Under the pieces are notes generated by a model, which ran no database searches, was not told the DNA's origin, and saw only the letters and a list, made by a program, of their open reading frames with translations. Below are positions 54,101-62,976 of a DNA stretch of 64,000 bases, piece by piece; the stretch's first letter is position 1; each line of letters begins with the position of its first letter. Made by a program: the position numbers and the translations under genes. The DNA is taken from the NCBI RefSeq assembly GCF_006335115.1, contig NZ_VDMJ01000015.1, forward strand, positions 62,001 through 126,000. Direction: 5' to 3'. The DNA comes from Streptomyces sp. NP160. GTDB lineage: Bacteria > Actinomycetota > Actinomycetes > Actinomycetales > Quadrisphaeraceae.

Positions 54101-54928
54101 TCAGCCCGAGACGTCCTCGCCGAAGTACTTCTGCGAGATCTGGGCGAGCGTCCCGTCGGCCTTGAGCTCGGCGAGCGCCTCGTCGACCTTCGGCGTGAGC
54201 TCCGAGCCCTTGGCGAGGGCGAACGCCTGCTGGCTGGTGTCGGTGGTCTTGGCGGCCACCTTCACGGAGGTGTCACCGGTGGTCTTGAGGTAGTCCAGCG
54301 CGGCGAGGTCGTCGTTGACGGTGGCGTCGACGCGGCCCTGCTTGAGCAGGGTGACGGCCTGGGCGAACCCCTCCACGCCCTCGACGTCCGCGCCGGCGTC
54401 CTTCGCCACCTGCGCCCAGTTGCTGGTCAGCGACTGGGCCGTGGTCTTGCCGGCCAGCGACTGCAGCGACGTGATCGAGGTGTCGTCGGCGCGCGTGATG
54501 ATCGCGCCGGTGGAGGTCGTGTACGGGGTGGAGAAGTCGTACAGGGCCTGGCGCTCGGGGTTCACCGTGACCTGGTTGGCGATGACGTCGTAGCGGCCCG
54601 CCTCCAGCCCCGCGAAGATGGCGTCCCAGGTGACGTCGGTGAACTCCACCTGCATGCCCATCTTCTGCCCGACCGCGGTGATGACGTCGACGTCGTAGCC
54701 GGTGAGCTTCCCGCCGTCGGCCTGGTCGTGGTAGGTGAAGGGCGAGTAGGTGCCCTCGGAGGCCACGCGCAGCACGCCGCCCCCTGAGTCGCCGCCGGAC
54801 GCCGAGCCGGACGGCGCGGCGCTGGAGCTCCCGCCGACGATGCCGTCGGCGGGCGAGCTGCCGCCGCAGGCGGACAGGGCCAGAGCGGCAGCGGCGGCGA
54901 GCAGGACGAGGGGGGAGCGGCGGAGCAC
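54101..54928 (-). CDS. Polar amino-acid ABC transporter binding lipoprotein
   Basis: A 275-residue secreted lipoprotein: signal with lipobox 'LSACGGS' (Cys near 21), Ser/Gly linker, then an SBP_bac_3 fold ('YSPFTYHDQADGGKLTGYDVDVITAV', residues 61-86; 'WDAIFAGLEAGRYDVIANQVT'). Binds an amino acid (cystine or glutamine group most likely) for import. First gene of a three-gene operon. Confidence 0.9.
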   Translation of the reverse strand: MLRRSPLVLLAAAAALALSACGGSSPADGIVGGSSSAAPSGSASGGDSGGGVLRVASEGTYSPFTYHDQADGGKLTGYDVDVITAVGQKMGMQVEFTDVTWDAIFAGLEAGRYDVIANQVTVNPERQALYDFSTPYTTSTGAIITRADDTSITSLQSLAGKTTAQSLTSNWAQVAKDAGADVEGVEGFAQAVTLLKQGRVDATVNDDLAALDYLKTTGDTSVKVAAKTTDTSQQAFALAKGSELTPKVDEALAELKADGTLAQISQKYFGEDVSG

Positions 54929-54979
54929 GGGTGACCTCCGGGGTCGGTGGTGGTGCGAGGGCCCGGGGGTGTCCGGGGC

Positions 54980-55012
54980 GGGGGCGGCGCTGCGCTGCTG
55001 AGCACCGCCCCC
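54980..55012 (-). terminator. Hairpin after the CoA-binding protein gene
   Basis: GGGGGCGG (54980-54987) pairs with CCGCCCCC (55005-55012), extended by GCT with AGC inside. Lies 15 nt after the stop of the acs-metY-CoA-binding operon. Confidence 0.5.
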
Positions 55013-55027
55013 GGCTGCAACGCTGGA

Positions 55028-55555
55028 TCAGGCGCGGATCTGCCGCCGGCTCGAGATGACGCCGGTGTCGAAGCCCGCGAGGTGCAGGCCGCCGTGGAAC
55101 CGGGCGTGCTCGATCTTCACGCAGCGGTCCATGACCACGGAGAGGCCGGCCTCCTCGGCCCGGCGGGCGACCTCCTCGTGCCACGAGCCGAGCTGCAGCC
55201 AGAGCACGTTCGGGGCCTTCCCCCCGCCCTTCGACTCGCGCAGGGCGAGCACCTCGTCGAGCACGCTCGGCAGGTCCTCGTGGCGGCGGAAGACGTCCAC
55301 GACGTCGGGCACCACCGGCAGGTCGGCCAGGCTCGCGTAGACGGGGCGCCCGAGGATCTCCTTGGCGCGCGGGTTGATGAAGTAGACGTCGTAGGGCGAG
55401 CTCGACAGCAGGTAGGTCGCCACGAAGAAGCTGGCGCGGGCCTGGTTCTCCGAGGCCCCGACGATGGCGATGCTCGTGGCCTCGCGCAGCAGCGCGAGGC
55501 GCTCCGGCGCGGTCGGCCCCACCCAGGTGCGGGTGTTGTCCACGGTGAGAGTCAC
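55028..55555 (-). CDS. CoA-binding domain protein
   Basis: A 175-residue Rossmann-type protein of the CoA_binding_2 family: 'SIAIVGASENQARASFFVATYLL' near residue 30, 'YDVYFINPRAKEILGRPVYASL' and 'VLWLQLGSWHEEVARRAEEAG' near 115. In proteobacteria it pairs with thiol or sulfur enzymes; here it starts 3 nt after the metY stop. Function unproven; a role in homocysteine or acyl-CoA metabolism is an inference. Confidence 0.85.
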   Translation of the reverse strand: MTLTVDNTRTWVGPTAPERLALLREATSIAIVGASENQARASFFVATYLLSSSPYDVYFINPRAKEILGRPVYASLADLPVVPDVVDVFRRHEDLPSVLDEVLALRESKGGGKAPNVLWLQLGSWHEEVARRAEEAGLSVVMDRCVKIEHARFHGGLHLAGFDTGVISSRRQIRA

Positions 55556-55558
55556 GCG

Positions 55559-56977
55559 TCAGCTCTCCTTCACGGCCGCGGTCAGGGCCTGGTCGAGGTC
55601 CCAGAGGATGTCGTCGAGGTCTTCCAGCCCGACGGAGATGCGCACCAGCTCCGGCTTCACGCCGCCGGCCTCGAGCTGCTCGGCGCTCAGCTGCTGGTGC
55701 GTGGTGGACGCCGGGTGGATGACGAGGGTGCGGGTGTCGCCCACGTTCGCGAGGTGCGAGGCGAGCTGCACCGCCTCGATGAAGCGCCGCCCGGCCTCGC
55801 GGTCACCGGCCACGCCGAAGGAGAACACCGACGACGGGCCCAGCGGCAGGTACTTCCTGGCCCGCTCGAAGTGGACGTGCGAGGGCAGGCCCGCCCAGTT
55901 GACCCAGGCGACGCGGGGGTCGCGGTCGAGCCACTCGGCCACGCCGCGGGCGTTGCGCAGGTGCTCCTCCATGCGCGGGGCGAGGGTCTCCACGCCCTGC
56001 AGCAGCTGGAACGCCGACTGCGCGGACAGCGAGGGCCCGGTGTCGCGCAGCTGCTCGGAGCGCAGCTTGGTGAGGAAGCCGTACTCGCCGAAGTTCTGCC
56101 ACCAGCGGATGCCGTTGTAGCTGGGCACCGGCTCGGTCATCTGCGGGAAGCGGCCGCTGCCCCAGTCGAACCGGCCGCTCTCCACCACGACGCCGCCGAG
56201 GGTGGTCCCGTGGCCGCCGAGGAACTTGGTGGCGGAGTGGATGACGATGTCCGCGCCGTGCTCGATGGGGCGCACGAGGTACGGCGGGGTGAGCGTCGCG
56301 TCCACGACGAGCGGCACCCCCGCGGCGTGCGCCACCTCGGCGAGCCCGGCCAGGTCGGCGACCTCGCCCGAGGGGTTGGCCACCACCTCGGTGTAGACGG
56401 CCTTGGTCTGGTCGGTGATGGCCGCGGCGTAGTCGGCGGGGTCGGTGCCCGCGACGAACGTCGTGTCGACGCCGAACCGGCGCAGCGTCACGTCGAGCAG
56501 CGTCACCGTGCCGCCGTACAGCTGCGAGCTCGCCACGACGTGGTCACCGGCACCGGCCAGCGCGGCCAGCGTGATGAACTCCGCGCTCATGCCCGAGGCG
56601 GTGGCGACCGCGCCGATGCCGCCCTCGAGGGAGGCGATGCGCTCCTCGAACGCCGCGACGGTGGGGTTGGCCAGGCGGCTGTAGATGTTGCCGTACTTCT
56701 GCAGGCTGAAGAGGTTGGCGGCGTCGGCGGTGTCCTCGAAGACGAACGACGTCGACTGGTAGATCGGCACGGCGCGGGCGCCGGTGGCCGAGTCGGGCGT
56801 GCCGCCCGCGTGCAGCGAGCGGGTGCGGAAGCCCCACGTGCGCTCGGCGCCGGGCCTGTCGGCCACGGGGTCGGGGGAGACCGCGCCGGGCACGGTCTGC
56901 GGGGTGGCGTCCTCGGTGCTGACCTGGCCCGCGGTCTGCGGGTCCACGGCGGCGCCGCCGGGGGTGTCCTGGCTCAT
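55559..56977 (-). CDS. metY: O-acetylhomoserine sulfhydrylase (MetY)
   Basis: A 472-residue PLP enzyme converting O-acetyl-L-homoserine and sulfide to homocysteine. PLP lysine in 'HSATKFLGGHGT' (near residue 245), N-terminal 'FRTRSLHAGGTPDSATGARAVPIYQSTSFVF'-type region, C-terminal 'VGLEDLDDILWDLDQAL'. About 40 residues of extra N-terminal sequence. Lies in a likely acs-metY-CoA-binding operon (30-nt and 3-nt gaps). Confidence 0.93.
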   Translation of the reverse strand: MSQDTPGGAAVDPQTAGQVSTEDATPQTVPGAVSPDPVADRPGAERTWGFRTRSLHAGGTPDSATGARAVPIYQSTSFVFEDTADAANLFSLQKYGNIYSRLANPTVAAFEERIASLEGGIGAVATASGMSAEFITLAALAGAGDHVVASSQLYGGTVTLLDVTLRRFGVDTTFVAGTDPADYAAAITDQTKAVYTEVVANPSGEVADLAGLAEVAHAAGVPLVVDATLTPPYLVRPIEHGADIVIHSATKFLGGHGTTLGGVVVESGRFDWGSGRFPQMTEPVPSYNGIRWWQNFGEYGFLTKLRSEQLRDTGPSLSAQSAFQLLQGVETLAPRMEEHLRNARGVAEWLDRDPRVAWVNWAGLPSHVHFERARKYLPLGPSSVFSFGVAGDREAGRRFIEAVQLASHLANVGDTRTLVIHPASTTHQQLSAEQLEAGGVKPELVRISVGLEDLDDILWDLDQALTAAVKES

Positions 56978-57007
56978 GCGTCCATCCTCTCTCTGGCTGT
57001 CGTGGGG

Positions 57008-59107
57008 TCAGCGGGCCGCGCGGGCGCGACGGGCCTCGATGCCGTCGCGGACGGCGTCGACGGCGCGCTCGTCGGACAGCGACGTCGTGTCGCCCGGCGC
57101 CCGCCCCTCGAGCAGGTCCCCGAGGATGCGCCGCATGATCTTGCCGCTGCGGGTCTTGGGCAGGTCGCGGACCACCACGACGTGCTTGGGCTTGGCCACC
57201 GGCCCGATGACGGTGGCCACCTGCTGGCGCAGGGCGGCCTCGAGGCCGGCGTGCCCGTCGGCGTCCTCGAGCACCGACCGCCTCGACGGGATGACGAAGG
57301 CGGCCACCGCCTGGCCGGTCAGCTCGTCACCGACGCCCACCACGCCGGCCTCGGCGACGTCGGGGTGCGCCACCAGCGCCGACTCCACCTCCGTGGTCGA
57401 CAGGCGGTGCCCGGAGACGTTGACGACGTCGTCCAGGCGGCCGAGCAGCCACAGGTACCTGTCGGCGTCGTAGCGGGCGCCGTCACCGGCGGCGTAGTAG
57501 CCCTGCACGGCGAACTGCCGCCAGTAGGCGTCGCGGTAGCGCTCGGGGTTCCCCCACACCGTGCGGGCCATGCCCGGCCACGGCGTGCGGACGACCAGCC
57601 AGCCGCCCTCCCCGGGCTGCACCTCGGCCCCCGTGTCGTCGACGACGGCGGCGTCCAGGCCCGGCAGCGGTCGGGTCGCCGAGCCCGGCTTGAGCGTGGT
57701 GGCGCCCGGCAGCGGCGCCACCACCGTGGCGCCCGTCTCGGACTGCCACCACGTGTCGACGACGGGCGCGCTGCCCCCGCCGACGTTCTCGCGGAACCAC
57801 ATCCACACCTCGGGGTTGATGGGCTCCCCGACGCTGCCCAGCAGCTTCAGCGAGGACAGGTCGTACCGGGCGGGCACGTCGTCGCCCCACGTCATGCAGG
57901 CCCGCACCAGGGTGGGTGCCGTGTAGTAGGTCGTCACCCGGTGCTTCTCGATGATCTCGAAGTGCCGGCCCGGGGCGGGGAAGTCCGGGACGCCCTCGTA
58001 CATGACCTGCGTGACGCCGTTGAGCAGCGGCCCGTAGATGGCGAAGGAGTGCGCCGTCACCCAGGCGAGGTCGGCGGTGCACCAGTGGACGTCGGTCTCG
58101 GGGTGGGCGTCGAAGTGCGCCCAGTGCGCGTACCGCGCGTGGGTGAGGTAGCCGCCCGTGGTGTGCAGCAGGCCCTTCGGCTTCCCGGTGGAGCCGGAGG
58201 TGTAGATGATGAAGAGCGGGTGCTCGGCGGGGAACGCCACGGCCTCGTGGACCGGCTCCGCGACGTCGACGGTCTCGTGCCACCACACGTCGCGGCCCGG
58301 CGTCCACGGGATCGCCTCGCCGGCGTAGGCCTCCTCGCCGGTGCGGCGCACCACGAGCACGTGCTCGACGTGGTCGAGCCCGGCGACCGCCTCGTCGACG
58401 GCGGCCTTCACCGGCACCGCCCTGCCGCGGCGGAACTGCCCGTCGGTGGCCACGACGACCTTCGCCGTCGTGTCCGCCACCCGGAACCGCAGCGCCTCCG
58501 CGGAGAAGCCGCCGAAGACGAGGGAGTGCACCGCGCCGATGCGCGCGCACGCCAGCACCGTCACCAGCGTCTCGGGGATCACCGGCAGGTACAGGACCAC
58601 GCGGTCACCGGGCTCGACGCCGAGCGCCGTGAGCGCGTTCGCAGCGCGGCTGACCTCGGCGAGCAGGTCGGCGTAGGTGACCGTGCGGGTGTCGCCCCGC
58701 TCGCCCTCGAAGTGCGTGGCCACCCGGTCGCCGTTCCCCGCAGCGACGTGCCGGTCCAGGCAGTTGACGGCCGCGTTGAGCGTGCCGCCGTCGAACCACC
58801 GCGCCGACGGCACGGACAGCTCCGCGAGCGGGTCCGTGACGTCGGCGCCGTCGGCGAACTCCGGCGGCGACCACTGGAGCACCGTGTGCCACGGCGTCTC
58901 CCAGTCCAGGTGCCCCGCCTGCTCCGCCCAGAAGCCCTCCGGGTCCTCCTCGCCCCGCTGGCGCCAGGTCTCCGCGGTCGCGGCGTCGAGGTTGGCCACC
59001 CGGGCGACGGCCTCCGGTGCGGGGAAGGTGCGCTCCTCGGCGAGCAGGGTGGTGAGGGTGGCGCTGGAGGGCTGCGCCGAGAGCGGGGCGGCGACGGGGC
59101 GGGACAT
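57008..59107 (-). CDS. acs: Acetyl-CoA synthetase
   Basis: A 699-residue AMP-forming enzyme making acetyl-CoA from acetate, ATP and CoA. 'YTSGSTGKPKG' (near residue 295) binds AMP, 'TWWQSETGA' near 445, and C-terminal 'KTRSGKIMRR' has the Lys controlled by acetylation. Length slightly above the usual 650. ATG 59107; the frame reads on upstream without conservation. First gene of the acs-metY-CoA-binding operon. Confidence 0.95.
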   Translation of the reverse strand: MSRPVAAPLSAQPSSATLTTLLAEERTFPAPEAVARVANLDAATAETWRQRGEEDPEGFWAEQAGHLDWETPWHTVLQWSPPEFADGADVTDPLAELSVPSARWFDGGTLNAAVNCLDRHVAAGNGDRVATHFEGERGDTRTVTYADLLAEVSRAANALTALGVEPGDRVVLYLPVIPETLVTVLACARIGAVHSLVFGGFSAEALRFRVADTTAKVVVATDGQFRRGRAVPVKAAVDEAVAGLDHVEHVLVVRRTGEEAYAGEAIPWTPGRDVWWHETVDVAEPVHEAVAFPAEHPLFIIYTSGSTGKPKGLLHTTGGYLTHARYAHWAHFDAHPETDVHWCTADLAWVTAHSFAIYGPLLNGVTQVMYEGVPDFPAPGRHFEIIEKHRVTTYYTAPTLVRACMTWGDDVPARYDLSSLKLLGSVGEPINPEVWMWFRENVGGGSAPVVDTWWQSETGATVVAPLPGATTLKPGSATRPLPGLDAAVVDDTGAEVQPGEGGWLVVRTPWPGMARTVWGNPERYRDAYWRQFAVQGYYAAGDGARYDADRYLWLLGRLDDVVNVSGHRLSTTEVESALVAHPDVAEAGVVGVGDELTGQAVAAFVIPSRRSVLEDADGHAGLEAALRQQVATVIGPVAKPKHVVVVRDLPKTRSGKIMRRILGDLLEGRAPGDTTSLSDERAVDAVRDGIEARRARAAR

Positions 59108-59155
59108 CGGGCGGGTCCTCCGGGCGGGGTCGGGCTTCAGGGGCGAGGGTGGGGT

Positions 59156-59650
59156 GTGATCTCTGGTGCGCAGCCTGTCGGGCTCGTGCTGCTCGTGGTG
59201 GCCACGGCGCTGCACCTGGGCTTCCAGCTGGTGGTGACCGTGCTGGTCTACCCGGCGCTGCTGGCCCCCGAGGCGGCGCAGGACGACGGCGGCGAGGGGG
59301 CGGTGCGCGCCGAGGCGCGCTGGCGCCTGGCGCACGAGCGGCACCGCCGGCGGATCACGCCGGTGGTCGCCCTGGTGTACGGGCTGCTCGGGCTCGCTGA
59401 CGGGTGGGTGCTCGTGGCGGGGCCGCACGACGGGTGGCGGGGCGCAGCAGCGCTGGTGTCGGTGGCCGCGGCCGCCGTCGTCGTCGTGGTGACGGCGACG
59501 ACGGCCGGCCCGGCGCACGGGGTGCTCGCCAGCCGCGGCCGGTCCGAGGCGCTGGTGCGCCGTCTGCGGCGCGCAGACGCCGTCCGGCTGCTGTTCGCGG
59601 CGGTGGCGGCCGGCGCCGCGGTGGCGGCCGTGGTGGTGAGGACCGGCTGA
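59156..59650 (+). CDS. Four-TM hypothetical membrane protein
   Basis: A 164-residue protein with four hydrophobic segments near 8-32, 70-88, 93-113 and 140-160. Loop 'RWRLAHERHRRRITPVVALVYG' (residues 55-76) has the basic cluster. Family unrecognised. GTG 59156 is chosen; the much longer frame upstream is antisense shadow of acs. It is divergent from acs and ends 5 nt before the convergent ssu-like permease. Confidence 0.65.
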   Translation: MISGAQPVGLVLLVVATALHLGFQLVVTVLVYPALLAPEAAQDDGGEGAVRAEARWRLAHERHRRRITPVVALVYGLLGLADGWVLVAGPHDGWRGAAALVSVAAAAVVVVVTATTAGPAHGVLASRGRSEALVRRLRRADAVRLLFAAVAAGAAVAAVVVRTG

Positions 59651-59654
59651 GCGC

Positions 59655-60545
59655 TCACGCCCACCGCCGCAGCGCCCAGCGCTCGAACAGGCCGACCACG
59701 GCGTCGCTGAGCTTGCCCAGCACCGCGAGGGTGATGATCGCCAGGAAGATCCTGTCGGTGCGGCCGTTGTTGACGCTCTCGGTGAGCAGGTAGCCCAGGC
59801 CGATGGAGGAGGCGAGCAGCTCCGCGGCCACGAGGAACAGCCAGGACTGCGCCAGCGCCAGCCGCAGCCCCGCGATGACCGCCGGGACCGCTGCGGGCAG
59901 CTGCACCTGGGTGAGCAGCGAGACGCCGCGCAGCCCGTAGGCGCGGCCCGCCTCGACGAGCCCGGCGTCGACGTGGCGCAGCGCCGAGGCCGTGGTGGTG
60001 AAGACCGGGAAGAAGGCGCCGATGGCGACCAGCGTCAGCTTGGGCGGCTCGCCCAGGCCGATCCAGAGCAGGAGCAGCGGGACCCACGCCAGGGAGGGGA
60101 CCGCGCGCAGCGCGCCGATCGTCGAGCCGAGCAGGGCGTCCGCCCAGCGCGAGAGCCCCACCAGCGAGCCCACCGCCAGGCCCGCCGCGGCGCCGAGCGC
60201 GAAGCCCACGAAGACGCGCTGGGCGGAGATGGCGATGTGCTGCTGCAGCAGGCCGCGCTCCCACAGGTCGCCGGCGGCCCGGACGACGGCGGCGGGGGAG
60301 GGCAGCTGGGAGGGCGGGTAGGCGCCGGAGCTCGCGGCCAGCTGCCACGCGGCGAGCAGCACGAGCGGCAGCACCGCGCCCCACCACGGCGAGAGCCGCG
60401 TGCGGGCGCCGGCCGCGCTGGCGGCAGCGGCCTTGCGCGGGCCGTGGCCGGCGCGCCGGCCGCGGGGCGACGACGGGTCGTCGGCACCGCCGAGGCCGGC
60501 CGCCTCGGCGCTCCGCCCGGTGAGCGCCACGGGGTCGACGGTCAC
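59655..60545 (-). CDS. Sulfonate/nitrate-type ABC transporter permease (SsuC-like)
   Basis: A 296-residue permease with six hydrophobic segments (about 57-75, 105-130, 140-160, 165-185, 218-240, 265-285). EAA loop 'VEAGRAYGLRGVSLLTQVQLPAAVP' (residues 197-221). Probably moves a sulfonate, taurine or another small sulfur compound. GTG 60545 overlaps the binding-protein stop (GTGA). The SAM riboswitch at the head of the operon points to sulfur or methionine precursors. Confidence 0.9.
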   Translation of the reverse strand: MTVDPVALTGRSAEAAGLGGADDPSSPRGRRAGHGPRKAAAASAAGARTRLSPWWGAVLPLVLLAAWQLAASSGAYPPSQLPSPAAVVRAAGDLWERGLLQQHIAISAQRVFVGFALGAAAGLAVGSLVGLSRWADALLGSTIGALRAVPSLAWVPLLLLWIGLGEPPKLTLVAIGAFFPVFTTTASALRHVDAGLVEAGRAYGLRGVSLLTQVQLPAAVPAVIAGLRLALAQSWLFLVAAELLASSIGLGYLLTESVNNGRTDRIFLAIITLAVLGKLSDAVVGLFERWALRRWA

Positions 60546-61606
60546 GAGGGGTCGGCCTTCTGCGCGTAGGCCGGCTCGAACAGGCTCTCCAGCGCCGCGT
60601 CCACGGTGCCCTGGTCGGCGACGTCGCCGTTGGCCACGAACAGCGGGCCGATCTTCTCCAGCACCGCCGCCTGCGTCGCGCCGGGCACGGGGGAGATGTC
60701 GAGCTTGGTGCGCCCCAGCGTGGTGGTGGCCACCTGCGGGTCGATGCCGGCGACCTCCGCCAGCAGCGCGGTGGCGGCCTCGAGGTTGGCGGGGACCCAG
60801 GCGCGCGCCTTCTCGTAGGCGTTGACGACGGCCTGGGCGAGGTCGGGGTGCTCGGACAGGAAGTCCTCGCGGGCGTTGAGGACGCCGTAGGAGTTGAAGT
60901 CGATGTTGTCGTACACGATCTTCGCGCCGCTCTCGGCCTGCGCGGCCGCCATGATCGGGTCGAGCCCGGCCCAGGCGTCCACGTTGCCGGCGTCCAGCGC
61001 GGAGCGGCCGTCGGCGTGCTGGAGGTTCTCCAGGGTGATGTCCGACGTGGTCAGCCCGGCGGTGCCGAGCGCCTGCACGAGGAAGAAGTAGGGGTCGGTG
61101 CCGGTGGTGGCGGCCACGCGCTTGCCGCGCAGGTCGGCGACGCCGGTGATGGGGGAGTCCTTCCCGACCACCACGCCGGACCAGTTCGGCTGGCTGAAGA
61201 CGTCGACCACCTTGATCGGCGATCCGTTCGACCGGGCCAGCAGCGCCGCGGCCCCGGCGGTGGAGCCGATCTGGATGTTGCCGTTGCGGAGGAACTCGTT
61301 GGCCTTGTTCGACCCGGCGGACTGCACCCACTCCACGGTGACGCCCTGGCCGCCGAGCTCGGACTCGAGCCAGCCCTGGTCCCGGATGACCAGGCTGAGC
61401 GGGTTGTAGGTGGCGAAGTCGAGCGTGAGCGTGCGCGCGGCCTGGGAGCCGGAGGCGGAGCCCTCGGCGGAGGCGGCGGGCGCGGCGCCGGAGGCGTCCT
61501 CCCCCTGGGCGCAGGCGGCGAGCCCGGCGGCGCCCAGCGGCGCGAGGGCGAGCAGGCCGAGCAGGGAGCGGCGGGAGGGCTGGCTGGGCAGGGCGGTGCT
61601 GGGCAT
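60542..61606 (-). CDS. Sulfonate-type ABC transporter substrate-binding lipoprotein (SsuA-like)
   Basis: A 354-residue lipoprotein: twin-arginine-like start ('SRRSLLGLLALAPLGAAG') with lipobox 'LAACAQ' (Cys near residue 32), Ser/Ala linker, then an NMT1/SsuA-like fold with 'TLDFATYNPLSLVIRDQGWLE' and '[20 protein letters not shown]'. The ligand group (sulfonate, taurine or related) is inferred from the family and the SAM riboswitch. ATG 61606, GGAGG upstream. Confidence 0.9.
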   Translation of the reverse strand: MPSTALPSQPSRRSLLGLLALAPLGAAGLAACAQGEDASGAAPAASAEGSASGSQAARTLTLDFATYNPLSLVIRDQGWLESELGGQGVTVEWVQSAGSNKANEFLRNGNIQIGSTAGAAALLARSNGSPIKVVDVFSQPNWSGVVVGKDSPITGVADLRGKRVAATTGTDPYFFLVQALGTAGLTTSDITLENLQHADGRSALDAGNVDAWAGLDPIMAAAQAESGAKIVYDNIDFNSYGVLNAREDFLSEHPDLAQAVVNAYEKARAWVPANLEAATALLAEVAGIDPQVATTTLGRTKLDISPVPGATQAAVLEKIGPLFVANGDVADQGTVDAALESLFEPAYAQKADPS

Positions 61607-61701
61607 CGGGAGCCTCCGGAGGTCCGTCGAGGTGCAGGCGGGCACGGGGTGGGTGGTCGGGGTGGTGCGTGGGGCGGCGCGGGGCGCCGGCGGGGGTGCG
61701 C

Positions 61702-62535
61702 TCAGGCGCGCGGGACGCCGAGGAGCTCGAGGAGCTCCGCGCGCAGCGAGGCCAGGTGGGCGTCGCCGCGGTCGCGCGGGTGCGCGACGTCCACGGCGGT
61801 GGTGCGCAGCACGCCCGCGCCGGCCTCGGGCGGGGCGCCGTCGGGGCGACCCAGGACGACGACGCGGTCGGCCAGGTGCAGCGCCTCGTCGACGTCGTGC
61901 GTGACGAGCAGCACGGTGGTCGGCGTGGCCGCCAGGACCTCGAGCAGCAGGTCCTGCATGGTCAGGCGGGTCAGGGCGTCCAGCGCGGCGAACGGCTCGT
62001 CGAGGACGAGCACCCCGGGGCGCCGGGCGAGGGCGCGGGCCAGCGCCGCGCGCTGCGCCATGCCCCCCGACACGCTGCGCGGCCGGTGCTCGGAGAAGCG
62101 CGCCAGCCCGACGACGTCGAGCAGGGCGGCGACGCGCTCGCGGCCCTCGGCCCTCGGCGTGCCGCGGGGCAGCCCGAGGGCGGTGTTGCCCGCGAGCGTG
62201 CGCCAGGGCAGCAGGCGGGGCTCCTGGAAGGCGACGGCGCAGCGCGGGTCGTGGTCTCGCACCGGGCCGCCGTCGAGCAGGACCGTGCCGGAGTCCGGGG
62301 AGTCCAGCCCGGCGACGGCGCGCAGCAGCGTCGACTTCCCGCAGCCGGAGGGCCCGAGCAGCGCCACCACCTCGCCGGCGGCGACGTCGAGGTCGACGCC
62401 CTCGAGCACGACGTGGTCGCCGAACCGGCGCCCCACGCCCTCGAGCCGGACGGGGACCGCGGCCCCGCCGCCGCGCGCTCCGGGCAGCGCGGTGCCGGTG
62501 GGGTGCTGAGCGGGTGCGCTGACGGCGCTGGACAC
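61702..62535 (-). CDS. Sulfonate-type ABC transporter ATPase (SsuB-like)
   Basis: A 277-residue ATPase. Walker A 'GPSGCGKST' (near residue 60), signature 'VSGGMAQRAAL', Walker B 'VLVLDEPFAALDALTR', switch 'THDVDEAL'. Typical SsuB/TauB form. GTG 62535 was chosen because GGAGG (62541-62545) lies 5 nt upstream; the ATG at 62547 sits in the riboswitch P1 stem and has a weaker site. First gene of the operon. Confidence 0.9.
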   Translation of the reverse strand: MSSAVSAPAQHPTGTALPGARGGGAAVPVRLEGVGRRFGDHVVLEGVDLDVAAGEVVALLGPSGCGKSTLLRAVAGLDSPDSGTVLLDGGPVRDHDPRCAVAFQEPRLLPWRTLAGNTALGLPRGTPRAEGRERVAALLDVVGLARFSEHRPRSVSGGMAQRAALARALARRPGVLVLDEPFAALDALTRLTMQDLLLEVLAATPTTVLLVTHDVDEALHLADRVVVLGRPDGAPPEAGAGVLRTTAVDVAHPRDRGDAHLASLRAELLELLGVPRA

Positions 62536-62540
62536 GACGG

Positions 62541-62640
62541 CCTCCATCGGTCCTGGCGGTAGCACCGGTCCGCGGGGGCCCCACGGGTGGTTGCTGCGGC
62601 GTCGCTGAGCCAGGTCTCTCGGCCGCTCGGGATGGTCGTC
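62541..62640 (-). ncRNA. SAM (S-box) riboswitch overlapping the SsuB ribosome site
   Basis: On the minus strand the S-box core reads GAGCGGCCGAGAGACCTGGC (62628-62609), TCAGCGACGCCGCAGCAACC (62608-62589), an 8-bp P3 hairpin (CCGTGGGG/CCCCGCGG) and GGTGCTACC (62566-62558). P1 is CCATC (62635-62631) with GATGG (62548-62544); P2 is GCGGC with GCCGC. The P1 3' strand overlaps GGAGG (62545-62541), so ligand binding should hide the ribosome site. P4 is very short. Related SAM-I/IV variants cannot be excluded. Confidence 0.8.
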
Positions 62641-62765
62641 CCCGATCCTACGGCGTCCGGGCGCGTGCGCTGGTGGGGGAGGTGCCGGCGGCCGCGCGGG
62701 CCGGCCCCCGGGGAACCCCGCCGGGTGACCGGGCCGTCGCCCGGGGGCGTCCGCTCGGGGGAGGA

Positions 62766-62785
62766 CACCCCCCGCGCGGGGGGTG
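62766..62785. repeat. Perfect 20-bp palindrome in the ssuB-blaI gap
   Basis: CACCCCCCGCGCGGGGGGTG (62766-62785). Its place between the divergent ssu operon and the small ORF/blaI genes suggests an operator. Rest of 62641-62837 shows no gene. Confidence 0.4.
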
Positions 62786-62837
62786 GCGTCGCCCGGTCGG
62801 AGTGCTCGCCGGTGGACATCCCCTCGGGAGCCCCTCG

Positions 62838-62969
62838 ATGCTCGCCGACGTGGACACCGCGACGGAGCAGCTGATCGCCTCGCTCGAGGCGCTGCTCGAC
62901 GCCGCCAGCCTCGACGGGCCGACCTCGGAGGTCGTCCCGCTGGAGGACTGGGCCGCTGAGCAGGCATGA
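62838..62969 (+). CDS. Small 43-residue hypothetical protein upstream of blaI
   Basis: Begins MLADVDTATEQLIASLEALL and ends VPLEDWAAEQA; acidic and helical. The third codon position is strongly GC-biased as in neighbouring genes, GGGAG lies about 7 nt before the ATG, and it ends 7 nt before the blaI GTG. Family unrecognised; may be translated with blaI. Confidence 0.5.
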   Translation: MLADVDTATEQLIASLEALLDAASLDGPTSEVVPLEDWAAEQA

Positions 62970-62976
62970 TGAGGCG

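Noticed and set aside
54947-59650. A 1,567-residue open frame on the plus strand
   Set aside because: It runs antisense through metY and acs. Only its last 164 codons (from GTG 59156) form a plausible gene.
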